This document shows, piece by piece, positions 57,413-64,000 of a stretch of DNA of 64,000 nt. Source of the stretch: Wolbachia endosymbiont of Armadillidium arcangelii (lineage in GTDB: Bacteria > Pseudomonadota > Alphaproteobacteria > Rickettsiales > Anaplasmataceae); the NCBI RefSeq assembly GCF_040207875.1, contig NZ_CP157942.1:186001-250000 (forward strand), in the 5' to 3' direction. The notes beneath the pieces were generated by a model. That model searched no databases. It worked only from the letters and a program-made list of their open reading frames with translations, and was not told where the DNA came from. The translations under genes and the position numbers were made by a program. How positions within the stretch are numbered: the first letter of the stretch is position 1; each line of letters opens with the position of its first letter.

Positions 57413-58927
57413 ATGAGTAAGTTAAAAAAGCTTGGTGCTGGATTTTCTTTGACAGGCCTGATTGGCAGTGATGATATAGATATGCAAGGAGCAGGAAATA
57501 GAAAGAAAAAATATCCAAAATTTTTGGATAAGACGTTTGCATGGATCGATGCAATAGTAAATTTTATTTTTAAACGCGAAAGTAATAACGTAAATGAAGT
57601 ACTGAAAGTCACATGGGGACCACTGTTTTTTGGTTTAGTGGTGATACTCATCTTTTTTGGAATAGGCGGTATTTGGTCGGCTATAGCTCCAATTGACGGG
57701 GCAGTGCATGCAAGTGGAGAAGTTATTGTATCTTCAAATAGGAAAATAGTTCAACACTTGGGTGGAGGAATAATAAGCAAAATTTTAGTAAAAGAGGGCC
57801 AAGCAGTTAAAAAAGATGAGCCTTTAGTTTTATTAAGCGATGTTAACGAGAAGGCGAATTTAAGTATTATCAAAGAAAAGCTTTTATCATTTTTGGCAAC
57901 CGAGGCAAGGCTTCTTGCAATCAGAGTAGATTTGGACACACTCGAATTTTCTGATGAGGTTAAAGGATTATCTGACGATGAGCTTGTAAATAAAGTGATA
58001 AGAAATCAAGTGAAGTTATTCAACTCTCAGAGAAAGAGCATATTAGGAAAAACAGATATATTACAACAGCGTATAAAGCAGTTAAATGACGAATTGGCAG
58101 GGCTAAACTTTCAACTAAATGCAGCTCATAAGCAATATGACTTGATAACTGAGGAGTTGGAAACAAAAAGACAATTACTTGATAGTGGCCATATAAGCAA
58201 ACCGCACATTTTAGCTTTAGAAAAGCAGTTTGCTGAAATTGAGGGCAGAGTCGGGCATTACCGTACTCTAATATCTCAAGCGCAGCAAAAAATTGGAGAG
58301 AAAGAATTAGAAATTATAAACGTGACAAACGATTCTCAAGAAAGAGCAAACGCTGAACTTAAGGAAGTTAGCACATCTATTGCAGACTTGAAAGAGAGGC
58401 TGATGGTTGCTGAAGATTCGTTAGCACGTACGATAATTAAATCTCCTCAAGATGGGATAGTTACAGATATAAGATACCATACTGAAGGTGGTGTTATACA
58501 ATCTGGAGTTCCGATCATGAGCGTAGTGCCATCGAATGATGACCTAATAATAGATGCTAAAATTCAGACCAGAAACATAGAAGAGATACTGTCAGCACAA
58601 AAGAAAGATAGCAACATAGTCTCTATTGATGGGCTAGAAGGACTAAAGGTTAAAGTCCGGCTGAGTGCTTACAGTGCACGTCGTTTAAGTTTAATTAGTG
58701 GTATAGTAAGTCATATTTCTCCTGATGCTCTTGATGACCCAAGACTAGGGCGTTATTATTCAGTGCGCGTAGTGATACCGAAGTCAGAGCTTGCTCAATT
58801 TAAAAATGTATACCTATACCCTGGTATGCCAGCAGAAGTGTACATAGTTACTCAATCTCGTACTCTTTTATCATTCTTGTTTACGCCTATACTTGCAACA
58901 GTCGACAAGTCTTTCATAGAGAGGTAG
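57413..58927 (+). CDS. HlyD-family type I secretion membrane-fusion protein
   Basis: The 504-residue adaptor links an ABC exporter to an outer-membrane channel. A single membrane segment (about 66-90, FFGLVVILIFFGIGGIWSAI) is followed by a biotinyl-lipoyl-like half (SGEVIVSSNRKIVQHLGGGI), a long coiled-coil hairpin (about 170-320), the second lipoyl half (IKSPQDGIVTDIRYHTEGGV) and a beta-barrel ending near PGMPAEVYIVTQSRTLLSFL. The partner ABC protein is not in the window. Its N-terminal 65 residues are cytoplasmic and charged. Confidence 0.92.
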   Translation: MSKLKKLGAGFSLTGLIGSDDIDMQGAGNRKKKYPKFLDKTFAWIDAIVNFIFKRESNNVNEVLKVTWGPLFFGLVVILIFFGIGGIWSAIAPIDGAVHASGEVIVSSNRKIVQHLGGGIISKILVKEGQAVKKDEPLVLLSDVNEKANLSIIKEKLLSFLATEARLLAIRVDLDTLEFSDEVKGLSDDELVNKVIRNQVKLFNSQRKSILGKTDILQQRIKQLNDELAGLNFQLNAAHKQYDLITEELETKRQLLDSGHISKPHILALEKQFAEIEGRVGHYRTLISQAQQKIGEKELEIINVTNDSQERANAELKEVSTSIADLKERLMVAEDSLARTIIKSPQDGIVTDIRYHTEGGVIQSGVPIMSVVPSNDDLIIDAKIQTRNIEEILSAQKKDSNIVSIDGLEGLKVKVRLSAYSARRLSLISGIVSHISPDALDDPRLGRYYSVRVVIPKSELAQFKNVYLYPGMPAEVYIVTQSRTLLSFLFTPILATVDKSFIER

Positions 58928-59177
58928 TTTATTTGGCTTTTCTAAAAAGTTTGCTTACATAGTTTAATATGCAAAAAAAAATTATATACAAGTAGTGTGT
59001 CCTTTTATAATTATTTTCTATAATATGTAAAACTTTGGTTCAAGATATAGATGCTAACGTGAGTATTAAAGGTTAGTTAGTAAGCTCAAGTATATAATAT
59101 AACTAAGGAATAATGTTATTAAAAGGGGTTATTAAGGTTTTTATCTCAATAAATTATAGATAAGTAAATTTGCAATA

Positions 59178-59253
59178 AAGTTTAATAGTGTCTGTTACTG
59201 CTTTTAGGTGTGAGGCTAGAGGGTTATTAGCAGTAACAGACACTATTAAACTT
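59178..59253. repeat. Perfect 25-bp inverted repeat with 26-nt loop
   Basis: AAGTTTAATAGTGTCTGTTA(CTGCT) at 59178-59202 and its exact complement at 59229-59253. The stem is long for a terminator and lacks a T-run. It may be a small RNA hairpin, a transposon end, or a miniature inverted-repeat element. Confidence 0.85.
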
Positions 59254-59406
59254 ATTATAGAATTTTCTTAAAGTAAATACTTAATCAAAAATATTATAAT
59301 ATTTTAACTTAAAATAGATTCATGTAAATGCTTTTTTCCTCAAGTTAGTATTGTATTATTATACTTATTAAATGCTAAAAAAACATTAATCATCATTAAT
59401 CTCTAT

Positions 59407-59435
59407 TTGCATAGTAAGTTTATATATACTATTAT
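59407..59435 (+). promoter_or_regulatory. Candidate promoter of the coxB-coxA-ctaB operon
   Basis: TTGCAT, a 17-bp spacer and TATTAT end 24 bp before the coxB ATG. The match to sigma70 is moderate in AT-rich DNA. Confidence 0.4.
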
Positions 59436-59459
59436 ATAGTTAGTTTTACAGCAAAGAAT

Positions 59460-60224
59460 ATGGTGAAGTTATTTGCATTATTGATAATGTTTTACTCAAA
59501 CATATCAGCTGCTTCTGCTCCTACTTCTTGGCAATTTGGATTTCCTGCACCTGCAACTGAGATAATGGAGGTTGTAGTTAAGTCACATTCGTTTGTGATG
59601 AGTGTAATGATTGCAATCATGCTTTTTGTATGGACACTGCTTGCTTATGTAGTATTTCGTTTTCGTAAGAGTAAAGTGAAAAATGTAAGTAAAACGAGTC
59701 ATAATATCTTTTTAGAAATTGTCTGGTTTGTTATACCAACGATTATTGTTGGAGTACTGGCTTTTAAAAATGCTGAATTAATTAAACTACAGGAGAAAGT
59801 GCCAAAAGCTGACATTACACTGAAAGTTATTGGCCATCAATGGTATTGGAGTTATCAGTACCCAGAATATCAAGGTGTTTCATTTGACAGCTATATTAAA
59901 GGAAAAGACGACTTTATCGAAGGGGATTTGAAACTATTCTCTGTTGATAATAACGTTGTTTTACCTGTCAATACTAACGTTCGTTTGCAAGTGACAGCAG
60001 GAGATGTAATACATAGCTGGGGAGTACCGGCTTTTGGTGTAAAAATTGATGCAATACCAGGTAGGCTAAATGAGGCGTGGTTTAATGTTACAAAGCACGG
60101 TATTTATTATGGGCAATGTTATGAATTGTGTGGTCCAGGCCATGGGTTTATGCCAATTGTTGTTGAGGCAGTGAGTAAAGAGGATTTTAATAAGTGGATC
60201 GAAAATAAAAAATTAGTGAGTTAA
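59460..60224 (+). CDS. coxB: Cytochrome c oxidase subunit II
   Basis: A 254-residue subunit with a signal-like first helix and two membrane helices, then the CuA cupredoxin domain. CuA ligands are in HSWGVPAFGVKIDAIPGRLN and YGQCYELCGPGHGFMP (C-x3-C-x3-H-x2-M). It receives electrons from cytochrome c. coxA follows after 15 bp. Confidence 0.96.
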   Translation: MVKLFALLIMFYSNISAASAPTSWQFGFPAPATEIMEVVVKSHSFVMSVMIAIMLFVWTLLAYVVFRFRKSKVKNVSKTSHNIFLEIVWFVIPTIIVGVLAFKNAELIKLQEKVPKADITLKVIGHQWYWSYQYPEYQGVSFDSYIKGKDDFIEGDLKLFSVDNNVVLPVNTNVRLQVTAGDVIHSWGVPAFGVKIDAIPGRLNEAWFNVTKHGIYYGQCYELCGPGHGFMPIVVEAVSKEDFNKWIENKKLVS

Positions 60225-60239
60225 ATTTGGAGTATAAAT

Positions 60240-61790
60240 ATGAGTGATGTACCAGAAGGTATAAGACGTTGGCTATTTTCTACTAACCATAAAGACATAG
60301 GAACACTGTACATTGTTTTCTCCATATTAGCTGGAATTATTGGTGGATTATTATCAGTGATTATTCGTACTCAACTAATGCACATTAATATACTTAACAG
60401 TAACTATCAATTATATAACGTGATGGTTACAGGACATGCAGTAATAATGGTGTTTTTTATGATAATGCCAGCTCTAATGGGAGGATTTGGTAATTGGTTT
60501 GTGCCTCTCATGATTGGTGCGCCAGACATGGCATTTCCTCGTATGAATAATTTAAGTTTTTGGTTATTAGTGTCATCTTTTATTTTGCTCATCCTCTCGG
60601 TGTTTGCAGGTGAAGGTCCTGGAACAGGATGGACTTTATATCCACCTTTGTCGCAAATTATGTCTCACCCAAGTGCAGGAGTTGATCTTGCTATACTTGC
60701 ACTTCATGTTGCTGGTATGTCATCAATTGTTGGGGCGATCAACTTTATAGTCACTATATTCAATATGCGTGCAAAAGGCATGTCACTCACTAAGATGCCA
60801 CTATTTGTTTGGTCTGTTTTACTAACGTCATTTATGTTAATTGTTGCCTTACCGGTACTTGCTGGTGCTATAACTATGCTGCTCACTGATCGTAATATAG
60901 GTACTTCCTTTTTTGATCCTGCTGGTGGCGGTGATCCTGTGTTATTTCAACATCTGTTTTGGTTTTTTGGTCATCCAGAAGTTTACATAATTATTTTTCC
61001 TGCATTTGGCATCATAAGCCAAGTCGTATCAACTTTTTCCCATAGGCCAGTATTTGGCTATAAAGGAATGGTTTATGCAATGATAGGCATAGCAGCGTTT
61101 GGCTTCATGGTTTGGGCTCACCATATGTTTACTGTTGGGCTTAGCGAAGATGCTGCTATATTTTTTAGCACCAGCACAATTTTCATTGGTGTTATAACTG
61201 GTGTAAAAGTCTTTAGTTGGATTGCAACTATGTGGGGTGGGGCGATTGAATTTAAGACACCAATGCTATTTGCACTAGGTTTTATTTTTATGTTTGTTGG
61301 TGGTGGCATAACCGGAATAATTCTTGCTCATGGTGGAATAGATAAGCTTTTGCACGATACCTATTATGTTGTTGCTCACTTCCATTATGTTATGTCACTG
61401 GCTGCCTTATTCGGAACCTTCGCTGGCTTTTATTATTGGATAGGCAAAATGTCAGGTAAACAATATGATGAGCGCTTAGGTCAAATCCACTTTTGGCTCA
61501 CTTTCATTAGCACTAACATTACCTTTTTACCTCAGCATTTTCTTGGTTTAGCTGGTATGCCAAGGCGTATACCAGATTATCCTGATGCGTTTATTCCTTG
61601 GAATTATATATCCTCAATTGGCTCATATATGTCCTTTGTTTCAGTTATGTTTTTTATATTTATAGTTATACATCTCTTTAAATGGGGTAAAAAAACTGGA
61701 AATAATCCTTGGGGAGGTGATACCTTGGAATGGACGGTATCTTCACCACCACCTTTTCATACTTTTGAAAAGCCACCAGTGGTAAAATAA
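60240..61790 (+). CDS. coxA: Cytochrome c oxidase subunit I
   Basis: The 516-residue catalytic subunit has 12 membrane helices and the haem-copper motifs: [13 protein letters not shown] (haem ligand His), the HPEVYI CuB region in [24 protein letters not shown], and [14 protein letters not shown] (haem a3/a ligands). The frame is intact and of usual length. The next gene starts one base after its stop. Confidence 0.98.
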   Translation: MSDVPEGIRRWLFSTNHKDIGTLYIVFSILAGIIGGLLSVIIRTQLMHINILNSNYQLYNVMVTGHAVIMVFFMIMPALMGGFGNWFVPLMIGAPDMAFPRMNNLSFWLLVSSFILLILSVFAGEGPGTGWTLYPPLSQIMSHPSAGVDLAILALHVAGMSSIVGAINFIVTIFNMRAKGMSLTKMPLFVWSVLLTSFMLIVALPVLAGAITMLLTDRNIGTSFFDPAGGGDPVLFQHLFWFFGHPEVYIIIFPAFGIISQVVSTFSHRPVFGYKGMVYAMIGIAAFGFMVWAHHMFTVGLSEDAAIFFSTSTIFIGVITGVKVFSWIATMWGGAIEFKTPMLFALGFIFMFVGGGITGIILAHGGIDKLLHDTYYVVAHFHYVMSLAALFGTFAGFYYWIGKMSGKQYDERLGQIHFWLTFISTNITFLPQHFLGLAGMPRRIPDYPDAFIPWNYISSIGSYMSFVSVMFFIFIVIHLFKWGKKTGNNPWGGDTLEWTVSSPPPFHTFEKPPVVK

Positions 61791-61791
61791 A

Positions 61792-62679
61792 GTGTACATA
61801 AGTGCTTTGTTAAGCGTTGAATCGACAATATTGGACTTTTGGCATTTGCTGAAGCCAAGGATAATGTACCTTGTAGTATTTACTGCAGTTGCTGGAATCA
61901 TTGCTGCGCCAGGTAGCATTCATCCTTTTCTTGCACTAATATCTCTGATATGCATTGCTCTTGGCTCAGGGTCTGCAGGTGCGATAAATATGTGGTATGA
62001 CAGAGACATAGACTTACTTATGGAGAGAACAAAAAATCGCCCTATACCTTCAGGTAGAGTTTCTGCAGAAAGCGCGCTTGAGTTTGGTATAACTCTTGGG
62101 ATATTGTCAGTATTTATCATGGCAATAGCAGTGAACTATGTTTCTGCTACTCTGCTTGCAATTAGCATATTATTTTATGTTTTCGTGTATACAGTTTGGC
62201 TCAAAAGGCGCACTTCACAAAATATTGTTATCGGTGGTGCAGCAGGTGCTTTTCCTCCAATGATAGGTTGGGCAGTTGTGACTAACTCTGTAAGTTGGGA
62301 AAGTTTCGTTTTATTTTTAATAATTTTTATGTGGACTCCACCACATTTTTGGGCTCTATCTTTAAATAGATCTGAGGATTATGCAAAAGCATCGATTCCA
62401 ATGTTTAATGTTATCCATGGCCAGGAAAAAACAAGAAAGTATATATTAATCTACAGCGTGTTGCTGGTATTAATTAGCTTATTTCCAGCATTATTTTTGA
62501 AAAAGACCCTGATTTACCTAAGTATGGCAATTATTGAAGGTTGTGTTTTTATTTGGTTTGCTGCATCCGTTATAAGGCTTAAGAGTCATAGCTCGCAGAA
62601 AAAAATGTTTTCTTACTCAATTTCTTATCTATTTTTTCTGTTTGCTAGTATTATTTTTTGTTCTATTGACTTATTTTGA
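61792..62679 (+). CDS. ctaB: Protohaem IX farnesyltransferase (haem O synthase)
   Basis: A 295-residue prenyltransferase that converts haem b to haem o for the oxidase. The two aspartate motifs are [20 protein letters not shown] and, in the second half, [15 protein letters not shown]. About eight membrane helices. The start is GTG 61792, one base after coxA, so translation is coupled. Confidence 0.95.
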   Translation: MYISALLSVESTILDFWHLLKPRIMYLVVFTAVAGIIAAPGSIHPFLALISLICIALGSGSAGAINMWYDRDIDLLMERTKNRPIPSGRVSAESALEFGITLGILSVFIMAIAVNYVSATLLAISILFYVFVYTVWLKRRTSQNIVIGGAAGAFPPMIGWAVVTNSVSWESFVLFLIIFMWTPPHFWALSLNRSEDYAKASIPMFNVIHGQEKTRKYILIYSVLLVLISLFPALFLKKTLIYLSMAIIEGCVFIWFAASVIRLKSHSSQKKMFSYSISYLFFLFASIIFCSIDLF

Positions 62680-62681
62680 TT

Positions 62682-62774
62682 ATGAAAGAACACAAAAACT
62701 ATCTTTTACTTTCTCTTCTAATAATGCTCGTTGTAGCACTTTTTTTTGTTTCTACAATAAAATTTAAAGGTTAG
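62682..62774 (+). CDS. Small single-helix membrane protein
   Basis: The 30-codon frame MKEHKNYLLLSLLIMLVVAL, then FFVSTIKFKG, starts two bases after the ctaB stop. It has a basic N-terminus and one clear membrane helix. Position and type resemble the short CoxF-like or oxidase-assembly proteins found after ctaB in other alphaproteobacteria, but the match is only by context. Confidence 0.55.
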   Translation: MKEHKNYLLLSLLIMLVVALFFVSTIKFKG

Positions 62775-62854
62775 GCTTAAATTGCCTCTATATCTATAAA
62801 AATTGTGATTTTATAGAAGCAACGTTATACTTTATTAATTCATTACAGTTAAAG

Positions 62855-63292
62855 ATGAATAAAAAGGAAGTGACAATATACACAGATGGAGCATGTTCTG
62901 GTAACCCAGGGACAGGAGGGTGGGCAGCGATCATATTGTTTCAAAATCATAGAAAGGATATTTATGGTAGAGAAGAAAATACCACAAATAATAAAATGGA
63001 GTTAACAGCGGTGATCAATGGACTGAAGGTATTAAAATTTCCTTGTAATATCAGTTTGTATACGGATAGCCTTTATGTTAAATATGGTATAACAGGGTGG
63101 ATAAATAAGTGGAAAATGAACGGTTGGAAGACAAGTAATAAGAAGTCAGTAAAAAATATTGAATTATGGAAAAAATTGGACAATGTTGCTTTGCAACACG
63201 AGATTAACTGGAAGTGGGTGAAAGCGCATAATGGTGATAAATATAACGAGGAGGCCGACAGTTTAGCAAGAAAAGCAATAATCGATGCTTAA
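62855..63292 (+). CDS. rnhA: Ribonuclease HI
   Basis: The 145-residue enzyme cleaves RNA in RNA-DNA hybrids. It has YTDGACSGNPGTGGWAAI (first Asp), TTNNKMELTAVINGL (Glu), LYTDSLYVKYGI (second Asp) and WVKAHNGDKYNEEADSLA (His and last Asp). Normal length. The next gene starts within its last codons. Confidence 0.97.
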   Translation: MNKKEVTIYTDGACSGNPGTGGWAAIILFQNHRKDIYGREENTTNNKMELTAVINGLKVLKFPCNISLYTDSLYVKYGITGWINKWKMNGWKTSNKKSVKNIELWKKLDNVALQHEINWKWVKAHNGDKYNEEADSLARKAIIDA

Positions 63293-64000
63293 AAAAATCA
63301 CTATATCATTTTCTATAATTTTATTATTCATATTTTGCTTCTTTATCTTTTTTAAAGGTGAGGATTCTTTAGAAATTAATATTAGTTATATTAATTTTTA
63401 CACAAAGAAAAAAATATCGAAAATATTTGCCAATTCGGATGTCAACATGGAGAGTACCTCGGTTATTTGGCAGAAAGATGGCAAACTAGTCATTACAGAT
63501 TTAAAAATAACAAATCCTGATTTTACTATAAAAATACCTGAGCTTTCCGCACATTTTAAGTTAAGTTCTCTATTTAAAACTAGCATAAATTTCTCTCAAG
63601 TTTCAGCTGATAATGTGCATGTATGTATCAATCAGAAAAAAGCTGACTTTAAAGCAGTAAACTTCAATCTGCAAAACTCAGTAAAAACAATAAGGAAATT
63701 CTTTTTTGACTTAAATGCAGACTCAAGAATTGAAATCACTAACATTGCTATCAACGAAAACACAGAAGATGAATTTTTTATTGATAAATTATATATCGGA
63801 AAAAGAGAAGATTTTAATATTTTAGACATTCGTGTTTATACAAAAGGTGAAAAGGGATTTCTAGATGATTTATCTATTACGATAAAAAATCGCAATAATT
63901 TACTGAATGTGTATGGGAGATTTTATAACCTAAAACTGAAACTATTTAGCAAGTTTTCCACATTAGTTCAAAACTTAGACAAAGATGTAGGCTTCAAAGG
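63285..64000 (+). CDS. AsmA/YhdP-like envelope protein (partial, runs past right edge)
   Basis: ATG 63285 lies inside the end of rnhA (8-bp overlap), giving MLKKITISFSIILLFIFCFF, a signal anchor, then a beta-rich region (INISYINFYTKKKISKIF, SVIWQKDGKLVITDLKITNP). The pattern resembles the N-terminus of the AsmA/YhdP (DUF3971) family, which spans the envelope and carries lipids. That is a weak inference from 238 residues. Confidence 0.6.
   Translation, partial: MLKKITISFSIILLFIFCFFIFFKGEDSLEINISYINFYTKKKISKIFANSDVNMESTSVIWQKDGKLVITDLKITNPDFTIKIPELSAHFKLSSLFKTSINFSQVSADNVHVCINQKKADFKAVNFNLQNSVKTIRKFFFDLNADSRIEITNIAINENTEDEFFIDKLYIGKREDFNILDIRVYTKGEKGFLDDLSITIKNRNNLLNVYGRFYNLKLKLFSKFSTLVQNLDKDVGFK

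Larger units (their letters stand above)
58928..59459. other. Long intergenic region before coxB
   Basis: Apart from the inverted repeat at 59178-59253 and a candidate promoter at 59407-59435, no gene is visible in these 530 bases. Confidence 0.6.

Overview
The window is AT-rich, dense in insertion sequences and in ankyrin and leucine-rich repeat (LRR) genes. It carries tandem virB2 pilin genes, an alphaproteobacterial coxB-coxA-ctaB cluster, pccB, hemJ, palindromic repeats inserted in frame inside genes, and phage-type toxin-antitoxin genes. This combination points to an obligate intracellular Rickettsiales bacterium, most likely Wolbachia. That call rests on gene content; no database search was possible.

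Layout. 1-11000 is accessory. A large reverse-strand gene of 45-residue helical repeats (OPR/DUF1601-like) runs off the left edge. Just upstream of it lies an ORF-less group II intron relic, itself interrupted by a Tn5-like IS4-family element. Next come an ankyrin gene, a truncated LRR gene, an IS256 remnant, a frameshifted membrane-protein gene and an IS3 remnant. 11000-24550 is mostly housekeeping (dsbB, der, pccB, tRNA-Thr, mutM, pdxH, tRNA-fMet, comEC, rluD-like), with a TcdA/TcdB-like glycosyltransferase and two unknown proteins among them. 24550-44600 is a second accessory block. It holds the 3' half of dgkA, a decayed MFS transporter, a decayed ankyrin gene, an IS256 remnant, a three-gene unknown operon and a 24-residue-repeat LRR protein with C-terminal membrane helices. 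It continues with a protein of cysteine-containing heptads, and then two almost identical IS4-family copies in inverted orientation. These bracket a phage-like cassette of four RelBE-type modules and a truncated DnaB-like helicase. Two virB2 paralogues close the block. 44700-50180 holds yihY, an SDR gene and carB. 50190-52850 is a nest of a dgkA 5' fragment, a second group II intron relic, an IS5 remnant and an IS256 remnant. 53200-64000 is housekeeping: radC, gatB, pdhA, hemJ, an HlyD-type adaptor, coxB-coxA-ctaB, rnhA and the start of an AsmA-like envelope protein.

How the parts relate. The two dgkA halves lie in opposite orientation about 26 kb apart; one inversion with ends near 24750 and 50412 would rejoin them. 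Several repeat-protein genes share a homologous upstream module with a sigma70-like promoter. The four toxin-antitoxin operons share one promoter architecture (TTGAAA, 17 bp, TATAAT-like). Mobile-element ends supply the stop codons of several neighbouring reading frames, so some predicted C-termini are IS-derived.

The best candidates for less-described biology are the OPR-like repeat protein behind a group II intron, the cysteine-heptad protein, the glycosyltransferase, the three-gene unknown operon and the IS-bracketed four-module toxin-antitoxin cassette.
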